A stretch of 64,000 nucleotides of DNA from Halieaceae bacterium UBA5085. GTDB taxonomy: Bacteria > Pseudomonadota > Gammaproteobacteria > Pseudomonadales > Halieaceae. Shown piece by piece: positions 54,926 through 63,384 of the stretch. Position 1 is the first letter of the stretch; the number at the start of each line of letters is the position of its first letter. A program made the translations under genes and the position numbers. The DNA is taken from NCBI GenBank assembly GCA_002414665.1, contig DIAF01000031.1, forward strand, positions 1 to 64,000. The letters are read 5' to 3'. The notes under the pieces were generated by a model, which was given only the letters and a program-made list of their open reading frames with translations, did not search any database and was not told the origin of the DNA.

Positions 54926-56506
54926 TCAGCTGACGCCACGGGCCTCCTTGCTCCAGTAGCGGGCACGCAGGGCCTTCTTGTCCGGTTTGCCCACCGGCGT
55001 GAGGGGAATGGCATCGACGTAGTCCACGCTCTTCGGTGCCTGCACTGACCCCTTGGCGTCTTTCACCGTCTGCTTCAGGTCCGCGGCAAGTGCAGCATCG
55101 GCAGCGACACCGGGTTTGACCACCACCACTGCCTTTACCGCCTCACCCCACTGGGCGTCAGGCACGCCGATCACGGCTACCTGCTGCACGGCCGGGTGCC
55201 GGCTCAACACGTCCTCCACCTCCCGCGGGTAGACGTTGAAGCCCCCGGTGACGATCATGTCCTTGGTGCGATCGACAATATACAGAAAGCCCTCGTCGTC
55301 CAGGCGCCCGATATCGCCGGTGTGCAGCCAGCCGCCGGCGAAGGCCTCGGCAGTGGCCTCCGGCATGTCCTTGTAACCACTCATGACCAGCGGGCCGCGC
55401 ACGCAGATCTCGCCAGCCTCACCCGCTGCAACCGGTTTGCCGTCAGCGTCCAGCAGCGCCAGCGGCACCCAGGGGGAGGGTCGCCCACAGGCGCCCAGCC
55501 GCTGGGGCCGGCCCAGGTCGTGCTCCTTGCGCCGCATATTGGCCACCACCATGGGCGCCTCTGACTGGCCAAAAAACTGGTAGAACACCTGCCCCCACAG
55601 CTCGATAGCCTGCTGCAGACGTGCGGGGCTCATCGGCGATGCACCATAGAAAATGGTTTGCATACTGGACATGTCGGCGCTCTGCGCGCGTGGTGAGTCG
55701 AGCAGGAAATACAGCATCACGGGAACCAGCATGGTCGCCGTGATGCGGTGCGCCTGCACCATGTCGAAAAACGCGTCCGGGCTGAACCCCTGCATCACGT
55801 AGAACGCACCGCCCTTTTGCAGAACGGGGATGAAAAAAGCCGCTGCGGCGTGGGATAGCGGTGTGGCGATCAGCATGCGCAGATCGTCGGGGAATTCCCA
55901 CTCGGCCAGCTGTACCTGTGTCATGTAGCTGGTCACGCGGTAGCTGCTCATCACACCCTTGGGGCGCCCGGTGGTGCCGCCGGTGAAGTTGATTGAGGCG
56001 ATATCCTCCGGGCTGATGTCGGGGGCGACCAGCGGCTGCGGCGTGAAGCCGTCGGCCAGTGCCAGGTAATCCTTGCCGTGGGTGCTGGGGCCGAAGGCCA
56101 GCAGGTGCTGGACACCGGGGACTCGCGCCTGCAGCCGGGCTGCGTGCTCGTCGAAGGTGGTCGGATCGAAAACCAGAGCATCAATCTCCGCGGCTTCAAG
56201 CACGTAGGCGTGGTCATCGAGTGACCCCAGGGGATGCAGGGGCGTGCCGATGCAGCCGTTGAGCTGCATTGCTGCGATATTGGCCAATACCTCCGGGCGG
56301 TTGCCCGAGATGACGGCAATGCGGCTGCCCTTGCCAAGGCCAACGGACTGCAGCGCCTGCACCAGTTGACTGGTGCGCTCGCGCACTTCGCGGTAGGTCG
56401 CCACCTTGTCGCCCAGGAACAGGCAGGGCTGATCGTGGTAGCGGTTCAGTCCCTCGATGAGCAGCTGCGGCATCAGAGGTGGCTGGTAGAGCCTGCTCGT
56501 ATCCAT
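54926..56506 (-). CDS. AMP-dependent acyl-CoA synthetase (second copy)
   Basis: 526 aa, ANL superfamily. P-loop NFTGGTTGRPKGV, then QFFGQSEAP (aromatic-motif position), TGDIGRLDDEGFLYIVDRTKDM, NVYPREVEDVL and catalytic Lys in TPVGKPDKKALR. The G-Q-S-E-A-P form suggests an aromatic, acyl or short-chain acid ligand type rather than the FadD core. It lies 21 bp downstream of the HSL hydrolase on the same strand, with an MDR dehydrogenase further upstream: an ester-hydrolysis and acid-activation set. Different from the copy at 12.6 kb by sequence. Confidence 0.9.
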   Translation of the reverse strand: MDTSRLYQPPLMPQLLIEGLNRYHDQPCLFLGDKVATYREVRERTSQLVQALQSVGLGKGSRIAVISGNRPEVLANIAAMQLNGCIGTPLHPLGSLDDHAYVLEAAEIDALVFDPTTFDEHAARLQARVPGVQHLLAFGPSTHGKDYLALADGFTPQPLVAPDISPEDIASINFTGGTTGRPKGVMSSYRVTSYMTQVQLAEWEFPDDLRMLIATPLSHAAAAFFIPVLQKGGAFYVMQGFSPDAFFDMVQAHRITATMLVPVMLYFLLDSPRAQSADMSSMQTIFYGASPMSPARLQQAIELWGQVFYQFFGQSEAPMVVANMRRKEHDLGRPQRLGACGRPSPWVPLALLDADGKPVAAGEAGEICVRGPLVMSGYKDMPEATAEAFAGGWLHTGDIGRLDDEGFLYIVDRTKDMIVTGGFNVYPREVEDVLSRHPAVQQVAVIGVPDAQWGEAVKAVVVVKPGVAADAALAADLKQTVKDAKGSVQAPKSVDYVDAIPLTPVGKPDKKALRARYWSKEARGVS

Positions 56507-56527
56507 GCTGTGGTTGCCCCTGGGTGG

Positions 56528-57487
56528 CTACTGTAATGACTCGACGCAGAGACCGCGGGCCAGTGCGGTCAACATATCTGCCACACCGCGTTTACTGAGC
56601 GCTGCATCGACCACCATGCTGGAGCCGTGGAAGGTCCCCGGGTAGCAGTGAATTTCGGTGGAGACACCGGCCGCCAGCAGGCGCTGGGCATAAACCAGAG
56701 CCTCATCCCGTAACGGGTCGAACTCCATGACGGTGACGCAGGCGGGTGGCAGCCCCTGGAGGTTCGTTGCACGCGCGGGAGCGGCCAGCGCGGGGACTTC
56801 CGCCGTGCCGCGCTGCAGCGCGCTGCCAAGGTAGTAGTCCCAGCTCTGTTCCGCATTGGCCCGGTGCCAGATAGGGGTGTCGGTGAAGGCCTGCATGCTC
56901 GGCGTATCGAGGCGATCGTCGAGAACCGGAATGGAAAGAAACTGGTAGCACAGAGCCGGCCCGTTTTCATCCCGGGCGCGCAGAGCGCATGCGGCCGCCA
57001 GGCAACCACCGGCACTCTGGCCCATGACGCCTAGCCGCCGCAGGTCGATGCCCAGCGTCGCTGCGTTGGCCTGTGTCCACAGCAGTGCGGCATAACAGTC
57101 GTCCACCGGGCCCGGGAAGGCGGTCTCCGGTGAAAGACGATAGTCAACGGACACCACGACAATGCCCAAACGCCGGCTGATGGCGAGGCAGGTCGCGTGT
57201 TCGCTTTCCAGGTTGCCGAACACGAACCCGCCGCCGTGCAGGTAGAGCAGCCCGGGCAGGGTACCGGTGGCGCTTTCCGGCCGGTAGACGCGCACCGGGA
57301 CCTCTGGCGCACCATCAAGACCGGGTGCGGCGTGATCGCTGATAACCGTGCCGCTGGTATCCAGCGCTGCATTTGCCGGGCCGACCATGGCGTCCATGGT
57401 GGCGCGCATGGTGGCGGGGTCTGCGAGGTCGAAAGGCGGCAGCAGATCGAGGATCGGCCGCAGTTCGGGGTCGATGTTGTATTTCAT
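56528..57487 (-). CDS. Alpha/beta hydrolase, HSL-type esterase (second copy)
   Basis: 319-aa HSL-family esterase. Oxyanion HGGGFVFGN, nucleophile GQSAGGC (Gln in place of the usual Asp before Ser), acid in MEFDPLRDEAL and His in GTFHGSSM. Probably cleaves esters of short or medium acids, the products feeding the acyl-CoA synthetase 21 bp downstream. ATG 57487. Confidence 0.9.
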   Translation of the reverse strand: MKYNIDPELRPILDLLPPFDLADPATMRATMDAMVGPANAALDTSGTVISDHAAPGLDGAPEVPVRVYRPESATGTLPGLLYLHGGGFVFGNLESEHATCLAISRRLGIVVVSVDYRLSPETAFPGPVDDCYAALLWTQANAATLGIDLRRLGVMGQSAGGCLAAACALRARDENGPALCYQFLSIPVLDDRLDTPSMQAFTDTPIWHRANAEQSWDYYLGSALQRGTAEVPALAAPARATNLQGLPPACVTVMEFDPLRDEALVYAQRLLAAGVSTEIHCYPGTFHGSSMVVDAALSKRGVADMLTALARGLCVESLQ

Positions 57488-57533
57488 GGTGGCTAACTCC
57501 CTGTTTTATGATGGTTCTGTTGTGGATACAGGC

Positions 57534-58568
57534 TCAGGCCTGGCAGTCCAGCACGATTTTGCCGGGCACCGCCCCCGCGTCAATCAGCCGGTGCACCTCT
57601 GCCGCGTCGCGCAGTGGGCGTACCTCTGCTACAGCGGGGTGCAGACGTCCTTCTCCCAGCCACTTCATCAATGTGGCGACATCGTTGCGGAACTCCTCCG
57701 GCAGTTTGCGCCGTCGGCTGAGGATGTTGTAGAAACTGCTTTTGCGCCCGTCCGGACGCAGGCGCCACAGGCCAAGCAGTTTGGCGAACCCCCACAGCAG
57801 GCTGGGCACGCTCTCCTCGCCGGTGGTTACCTGCAGCGCGCCAAAGCCCACCAGACGGCCACCCCGGGCCACGCAGCGGTAAGAGCGCGCCCAGGACTTG
57901 CCGCCGATCGTATCGAACACGGCCTGTACGCCCTTGCCCCCGGTCACGCGGAGGATTTCAGCGACAAAATCCGTGTTGCGGTAGTCGATGGGGGTGGCGC
58001 CGAAGCTGCGCACCAGGTCGTGCTTGCTGCCGGATGCGGTGCCGTAGACCGTGAGTTTCAGTTCGCGGGCCAATTCCAGCAGCGCCGTTCCCACTGCGCC
58101 ACCGGCCGCGTGCACCAGGATGGCATCACCCGGTTTCAGGTCACATTCGCGCGTCAGCATCTGCCAGGCCGTGGTGTAGGACAGCATCATGCAGACAGCC
58201 TTGAACGGGTCGAGGCCGGCGGGGCAGGGCACCACGCTGCTTGCGTCCACGCACAGGTATTGCGTATAGCCACCGATCGCCGGCATGTCCGCGACGGTGT
58301 CACCCACCTGCAGACCGCTGACACCGCTGCCGAGTGCGTCGACGACGCCCACCCAGTCGTAACCGGGGGTAAAGGGCGGCTTGTCCTTCACGTCGACGTA
58401 CTGACCCTGGCGCACGATGGTGTCGGTGAACCCGGTGCCAGCGGCCAGCACTTTTACCCGAATCTGCCCCGGCCCGGGTTCGGGAAGCGTGTGTTCGGTG
58501 ACCATGTGCAGGTTTTCCGGGCCCCCGAATGCGCTGAGCTCAATGCGTTGCCAGTCTTTTACCGTCAT
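57534..58568 (-). CDS. Zinc-free MDR-family quinone-oxidoreductase-like protein
   Basis: 344-aa NADPH-binding medium-chain dehydrogenase/reductase lacking the catalytic zinc Cys set. GYDWVGVVDALGSGV, DAILVHAAGGAVGTALLELA (the Ala-rich loop of the QOR branch), and FDTIGGKSWARSYRCVARGGRLVGFG. Reduces quinones or alpha,beta-unsaturated carbonyls in its relatives. It lies 46 bp upstream of the HSL hydrolase on the same strand, so it is probably the first gene of a three-gene unit. Confidence 0.9.
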   Translation of the reverse strand: MTVKDWQRIELSAFGGPENLHMVTEHTLPEPGPGQIRVKVLAAGTGFTDTIVRQGQYVDVKDKPPFTPGYDWVGVVDALGSGVSGLQVGDTVADMPAIGGYTQYLCVDASSVVPCPAGLDPFKAVCMMLSYTTAWQMLTRECDLKPGDAILVHAAGGAVGTALLELARELKLTVYGTASGSKHDLVRSFGATPIDYRNTDFVAEILRVTGGKGVQAVFDTIGGKSWARSYRCVARGGRLVGFGALQVTTGEESVPSLLWGFAKLLGLWRLRPDGRKSSFYNILSRRRKLPEEFRNDVATLMKWLGEGRLHPAVAEVRPLRDAAEVHRLIDAGAVPGKIVLDCQA

Positions 58569-58794
58569 GCCTGCCGTTCCTTGAACATTCGATTACGCGT
58601 CCCGCCAGAGTCAACTTCCCCGCGTTGTCGGCAGCAGAGTATGTCTGGGCCTCGCGTCTCTGTCTAATCGCGGTGGTGTGGATGTTTGGTCTGAAGCGGA
58701 CAGCTGGCGTATGCTGGCTGGAGTGCTTGCTTTTCCATACCCTAAAAGGGGTGCATAGCCATCACCGAGGGTTCAATCAGGTCATGAGGTAACC

Positions 58795-60402
58795 ATGTCG
58801 CTGCGCCAGACAAATCTCGCCAAGCTGGCGGGCCAGGAGTTTGATGTGCTGGTCATCGGTGGCGGCATCAACGGCGCCGTCTCGGCAGCTGCGCTGGCCG
58901 GGCGCGGTGTGCATGTGGCCCTGATCGAGGGTGAGGACTTCGCCAGCGGTGTAAGCTCCCAATCCTCCAATCTCGCCTGGGGTGGTATCAAGTACCTGGA
59001 GAGCTACGAATTCCTGCTGGTGAACAAGCTGTGCCGGTCGCGCAACGAGCTCATGCGTGCCTACCCCTCCACCGTGAAGGAAATCCGCTTCTTCACCACC
59101 ATCCAGAAAGGCTTTCGCTGGCCACCTTTCGTCATCTATCTCGGGAGCGTGCTGTACTGGGTGATGGGGCGTTTCAAAACCCGGCCACCAAGATATGTAA
59201 GCGCTCGCAAACTTGAGGCCGCAGAACCGGTAATTGACACGCGGCAGGCAGCGGGTGGTCTGGAGTACTCCGACTGCTATCTCTATGACAACGATGCCCG
59301 CTTTGTCTTCGGCTTTGTGCGCAAGGCGCTGGACTATGGCTGTGTGGCGGCCAATTACGTGGCGGCCACCTCCCTGCGCCGTGAGGGTGGGCGTTGGCTG
59401 GTGCAGGCGCGCGACGCAGTCAGCGGCGAGACCTTCACCATCGCCGCCCGTGCATTGGTCAATGCGGCAGGGCCGTGGCTGGACGGACTGAACCAGGCCG
59501 CCGGCGTGCGGACCAGGCACCACCATGTCTTCTCCAAGGGTATCCACCTGATTGTCGATCGGGTGACCGACAACAAACGCGTGCTCACGTTCTTTGCCAG
59601 CGACGGCCGGCTGTTTTTCCTGATTCCCATGGGGTCGCGGACCTGCGTGGGTACAACTGACACGCGGGTGGAGTCGCCGGAAGTCGGTGTGACCGATGAC
59701 GACCGCGATTTCGTGCTCTCTAATATCAATGCGCTGCTGGACATAGACCCGCCGCTGACCCGCGAAAGCATCATTGCCGAGCGCTGTGGTGTGCGGCCGC
59801 TGGCGGTGGGGGGTGACGGCGGCGGGGCCGACTGGGTGCAGCTTTCTCGCAAACATGTGCTGGAAGTGGATCGCGAACAACAACACGTCAGTATTCTTGG
59901 CGGCAAGCTGACGGACTGCCTGAACGTGGGCGATGAAGTGGTCGCGGAGTTGTCCAGACTGGGTATCGACGTGCCAGAGCCGGAGGCAGCCTGGTATGGC
60001 GAACCTCCGCCCGGGGTGCATGAAGAGTATTTGCGTCAGGCGCGGCTGATGCGGCTGGATGAGTTGACCGCACCCACCTCGTCGGAGCCCTTGAGCGAGC
60101 GCTTCTGGCGCCGCTACGGCCAGGCGGCCTTTCACCTGCTGGAACGCATCCGCGCCGACCGCAGTTGCGCGCGCCTGTTGATCGGTCGCGCCGAGTACAC
60201 GCGCTGCGAAATGGAGATGACGGCGCAGCGCGAGATGGTGGTGAAGCTGGAGGATTTCATGCGCCGGCGTTCCAAGATCGAACTGGTGTTGCGTCGCGAA
60301 GAGATTGCCGAAGCGCCCGGGTTGCGCCGTGCGGCAGAAATCCTCTTCGGCGACGAGGCAGAGCAGCGGCTGGCGGAATACCTCGGGGAGAATCTGGTCT
60401 AA
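58795..60402 (+). CDS. FAD-dependent glycerol-3-phosphate dehydrogenase-like protein
   Basis: 535-aa flavoprotein of the GlpD type. FAD motif DVLVIGGGINGAVSAAALAGRG, GGIKYLESYEF, LYDNDARFVFGFVRKA, GKGIHLIVDR-like (SKGIHLIVDR), GTTDTRVESPEVGVTDDDRDF. The C-terminal helical domain is that of the GlpD family. Would oxidise glycerol 3-phosphate to dihydroxyacetone phosphate and pass electrons to quinone at the membrane. GAGGTAACC precedes ATG 58795. No glpK or glpF next to it, so its precise physiological substrate is not certain; the GDPD at 4.9-5.9 kb could supply glycerol 3-phosphate. Confidence 0.87.
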   Translation: MSLRQTNLAKLAGQEFDVLVIGGGINGAVSAAALAGRGVHVALIEGEDFASGVSSQSSNLAWGGIKYLESYEFLLVNKLCRSRNELMRAYPSTVKEIRFFTTIQKGFRWPPFVIYLGSVLYWVMGRFKTRPPRYVSARKLEAAEPVIDTRQAAGGLEYSDCYLYDNDARFVFGFVRKALDYGCVAANYVAATSLRREGGRWLVQARDAVSGETFTIAARALVNAAGPWLDGLNQAAGVRTRHHHVFSKGIHLIVDRVTDNKRVLTFFASDGRLFFLIPMGSRTCVGTTDTRVESPEVGVTDDDRDFVLSNINALLDIDPPLTRESIIAERCGVRPLAVGGDGGGADWVQLSRKHVLEVDREQQHVSILGGKLTDCLNVGDEVVAELSRLGIDVPEPEAAWYGEPPPGVHEEYLRQARLMRLDELTAPTSSEPLSERFWRRYGQAAFHLLERIRADRSCARLLIGRAEYTRCEMEMTAQREMVVKLEDFMRRRSKIELVLRREEIAEAPGLRRAAEILFGDEAEQRLAEYLGENLV

Positions 60403-60463
60403 ACTGATTGGGGCGGACACTGGGTCGCAGGACAAGAATCCGGATAACAGGAAGGGGAATGGG

Positions 60464-60847
60464 ATGAATTGGTATCTCGACGTACTCAAGAACAAGTATG
60501 CGATGTTCAACGGGCGCGCGCGCCGCAAGGAATACTGGTTTTTCGTGCTGTTCAATATACTGGCGAGCATTGCCCTGGGCATCGTCGACGGGATTACCGG
60601 CACCTTCAACGATGAGATGGGGGTTGGGCTGCTCGGCGGCATTTACTGGTTGGCAGTGCTGATACCCGCCATTGCTGTCGCGGTTCGTCGCCTGCACGAT
60701 ACCGGGCGCACAGGCTGGTGGCTGCTGTTGTGCCTGATTCCGGTCATCGGTGGACTTGTGTTGTTGATCTTCATGGTCTTCGACAGTGAGCCCGGTGACA
60801 ATCAGTATGGGCCAAACCCCAAGCTGGAGTCAGGCGTGCCAGTGTGA
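60464..60847 (+). CDS. DUF805 family membrane protein
   Basis: 127 aa. N-terminal FNGRARRKEYWFFVLFN is the DUF805 signature; three to four hydrophobic helices; conserved RRLHDTGRTGWW near residue 76; C-terminal GDNQYGPNPK. Related to E. coli YhaH/YhaI, of unknown function. ATG 60464 follows AGGAAGGGG. The RlmA gene starts 13 bp after its stop. Confidence 0.9.
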   Translation: MNWYLDVLKNKYAMFNGRARRKEYWFFVLFNILASIALGIVDGITGTFNDEMGVGLLGGIYWLAVLIPAIAVAVRRLHDTGRTGWWLLLCLIPVIGGLVLLIFMVFDSEPGDNQYGPNPKLESGVPV

Positions 60848-60860
60848 ACTCCGCTTCACT

Positions 60861-61709
60861 TTGATCACACCGTTTACCGATCTGCTCTGCCCCCTGGACA
60901 GCCAGCCGCTTGGGGTCAGCGATGGCAGTTGGCGTTGCCCCAGTGGCCACAGCTTTGATGTTTCCAGGCGCGGATACGTCAATCTCCTTGCGGTACAGAA
61001 CAAGCGCTCCCGCGATCCCGGCGACAGTCGGGAGATGGTTGCCGCCCGTGCACGTTTTCTCAAGGCGGGCCACTACCGCCCGTTGGCGGCTGCAGTCGCA
61101 CGCAATGTGCTGGGATCGACGCCGCTGGTTGATCCGCTAACCTGCATTGATGCCGGTTGCGGCGAGGGCTATTACCTGCGCGAACTGGCGACGGCTGCCG
61201 GTGCGAGCCGGCCACTCACGCTGGGTGGTGTGGATATCTCCAAGTGGGCCGTGCAGGAAGCGGCGCGACAAGACCGTCGCGCAGCCTGGATGGTGGCAAG
61301 CAACGCGCGCCTGCCGGTGGCTGGGAAAAGCGTCGACAGGCTGTTGTGCCTGTTTGGTTTTCCCGTATTTGCCGAGTTCGCTCGTGTGTTGAAGCCGACC
61401 GGGGAGTTGCTGCTTGCGGAGGCGGGCCCGTCGCATCTGCAGGAATTGCGTGAGGTCATCTACCCTACCCTGAAACAAAAATCCACGGCAGTGCACAGCA
61501 CTCACGCGGGTTTTTACCTGCGGGCAGAGGAGACGGTGCGCTTTCAGGTGCTTCTGCAAGGCAACGCAGTGATCGCCGATTTACTGGCGATGACGCCCCA
61601 CATGCACCGGGCCCCGCCGGAGGGACGGGCAGCGGCACTTGCGCTCACCGAATTGCAGGTAACGGTGGATGTGCGGCTGCAGCAGCTGGTGATCAACTCA
61701 CCGCGTTGA
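60861..61709 (+). CDS. rlmA: 23S rRNA (guanine-745-N1)-methyltransferase
   Basis: 282 aa from TTG 60861, close to E. coli RlmA (269 aa). It methylates G745 of 23S rRNA using SAM. N-terminal zinc-finger then GYVNLLAVQNKRSRDPGDSREMV, diagnostic for RlmA. SAM site IDAGCGEGYYLREL. Zinc ligands by alignment with E. coli C5-C8-C21-H25 are C10-D13-C26-H30, the second Cys replaced by Asp. Upstream ATG 60807 or 60786 are in frame but overlap the DUF805 gene; no ATG exists after the stop, so a TTG start is proposed. DUF6165 follows. Confidence 0.9.
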   Translation: MITPFTDLLCPLDSQPLGVSDGSWRCPSGHSFDVSRRGYVNLLAVQNKRSRDPGDSREMVAARARFLKAGHYRPLAAAVARNVLGSTPLVDPLTCIDAGCGEGYYLRELATAAGASRPLTLGGVDISKWAVQEAARQDRRAAWMVASNARLPVAGKSVDRLLCLFGFPVFAEFARVLKPTGELLLAEAGPSHLQELREVIYPTLKQKSTAVHSTHAGFYLRAEETVRFQVLLQGNAVIADLLAMTPHMHRAPPEGRAAALALTELQVTVDVRLQQLVINSPR

Positions 61710-61808
61710 GATGTTTTCGGGGTCGGCAGGGACTCGCGCTTGACATAGAATAGGGCCACGCACGTTGCCCTATGCCGCGTGCCTTTCTCCCGGCAAGCGA
61801 GTGTTCAC

Positions 61809-62207
61809 ATGACCGATGTTATTACTGTTCCTGTTTCTTTTGGCGAAGTGCTGGACAAGATCACCATCCTGGAAATCAAGTCAGAGCGCATCAGCGACCC
61901 CGACAAGAACGCCAATGTAAGAACGGAGCTGGAAGCCCTTAACGACATATGGGCCGCCGCTGTGCCGGATGGGTCGGCGATTGCCGAGCTGCGGACGCAA
62001 CTCAAGGCGGTCAATGAATCGCTCTGGGTCATCGAGGATGACATCCGGGACTGTGAGCGCGCGCAGGATTTCGGTGCCACGTTCATCGAGCTGGCGCGCT
62101 CGGTGTATTTCACCAACGATAAGCGGGCCGCCCTGAAAAAGGCCATCAACCTGGCACTGGGCTCGCGCTTTGTTGAAGAGAAGTCGTACCAGGATTACAC
62201 CGCCTAG
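61809..62207 (+). CDS. DUF6165 family protein
   Basis: 132-aa soluble protein: VPVSFGEVLDKITILEIKSERI (a conserved opening), helical core with ERAQDFGATFIELARSVYFTNDKRAALKKAINL, and terminal SYQDYT. This small family is frequently encoded beside LPS or polysaccharide glycosyltransferases, as here (stops overlap the GT9 gene). Role unknown; ATG 61809 preferred over the earlier Met at 61779. Confidence 0.85.
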   Translation: MTDVITVPVSFGEVLDKITILEIKSERISDPDKNANVRTELEALNDIWAAAVPDGSAIAELRTQLKAVNESLWVIEDDIRDCERAQDFGATFIELARSVYFTNDKRAALKKAINLALGSRFVEEKSYQDYTA

Positions 62208-63253
62208 CGGCGCTGCGCTGCCAGCCACTCGTCCAGTTTCCGGGTTGCGTCCGCAACTGTCACCAGTTCCATGGCTCCCGGCACCTCCACCTTCGCTCCC
62301 CAGCGGGCTTCGTCGACGCCCTGCTGGCGGAATCGGCGCAGTGCATCGGGATAGCGGTTCACGCACCAGCGCAGCGAATTGTAGGGACCGGAGCGCTGTG
62401 GGTTACTGGCGGCAAACAACCCGAGCACATCGGTGCCTACGCTGCTGGCGATATGCGCGGGCCCTGTGTCGGGCGCTACCAGCAGGTCGGCCCCGGCCAG
62501 CAATGCGGCGAGCTGTTTCAGCGTGTCCTGGCCGCAGATGTTGTCGACGGGTTGCTGCATGGCAGCGGCTATGGCCGCACAGGTTTCCTGCTCATGGATC
62601 GCCGGGCTGCCGACAAGAATGACCTGCATGTGGTGGGTCCCCGCGGCATAGTCGGCGAGTGCTGCGTAATGGCTGACGGGCCAGTTGCGCAGGGGATGGC
62701 TGGAGCAGGGGCTGATCACCAGGGTGCGCCGGTCCGCAGCCAGGTGGCGCCGCGCGAAGGCATGGTCGTTCTCGTCCAGCGGGATCTGCCAGCGCGGAGG
62801 CGCGGGCTGCAATCCCAGCGGTTGCAGAAAACTGGCCAGGCAATCGCGCACATGTTGGCTGGGCGCCGGGGGGATGCGCCGGTTAATGCACAGGCCGTGG
62901 CCGTCCTTGCTGCGCGCACGGTCGTAACCGACCCGGAGGCGTGCCCGCACCAGCAGGGACACGAGGTTGGCACGTGCGGCCACCTGCATGTGCAGCAGGG
63001 CGTCAAAGCGCCGTCCGCGCAGGGCCCGATACAGGTCGCGGTAGCCACGCCAGCCGGCCCGTTTGTCGAAGACGATAAACGTCACACCCGGCAGGTCCCC
63101 TATCAGGCGCGCTTCGAGCTTGCCGATGATCCAGGTGATGTGGACGCCGGGAAGCTGCTCCTGCAGGCTCAGCACGACAGGCACCACATGGGTCACGTCG
63201 CCCAGTGCTGACAGGCGCAGCAAGCAAATCGATTGAAGTGGCGCTTGCGACAT
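62204..63253 (-). CDS. Glycosyltransferase family 9 (heptosyltransferase-like)
   Basis: 349-aa GT-B enzyme. ICLLRLSALGDVTHVVPVVLSLQ is the WaaC/WaaF opening, IIGKLEARLIGDLPGV, HPLRNWPVSHYAALAD (nucleotide-sugar donor region) and DLLVAPDTGPAHIASSVGTDVLGLFAASNPQRSGP complete the GT9 pattern. Transfers L-glycero-D-manno-heptose to the LPS inner core in relatives. It is convergent with the DUF6165 gene (4-bp overlap) and divergent from kdkA by about 130 bp. Start ATG 63253; upstream Met to 63292 have no support. Confidence 0.9.
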   Translation of the reverse strand: MSQAPLQSICLLRLSALGDVTHVVPVVLSLQEQLPGVHITWIIGKLEARLIGDLPGVTFIVFDKRAGWRGYRDLYRALRGRRFDALLHMQVAARANLVSLLVRARLRVGYDRARSKDGHGLCINRRIPPAPSQHVRDCLASFLQPLGLQPAPPRWQIPLDENDHAFARRHLAADRRTLVISPCSSHPLRNWPVSHYAALADYAAGTHHMQVILVGSPAIHEQETCAAIAAAMQQPVDNICGQDTLKQLAALLAGADLLVAPDTGPAHIASSVGTDVLGLFAASNPQRSGPYNSLRWCVNRYPDALRRFRQQGVDEARWGAKVEVPGAMELVTVADATRKLDEWLAAQRR

Positions 63254-63384
63254 CGCGGGTTCCAGGGGCGGTAGAGCTCGATGCATCATCATTGCTACAC
63301 TGCGCGCATTCTATCCGAGTCTCCCGCCGGGGTCTTTACTGCTGCCGCCGGTGGTGGCGGCTTGCACTGAGGACGTTGACGGCC

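Noticed and set aside
58777..60642. 621-aa open frame on the minus strand opposite the GlpD-like gene
   Set aside because: Spurious: low-complexity, no family motifs, covers a well-supported flavoprotein gene.
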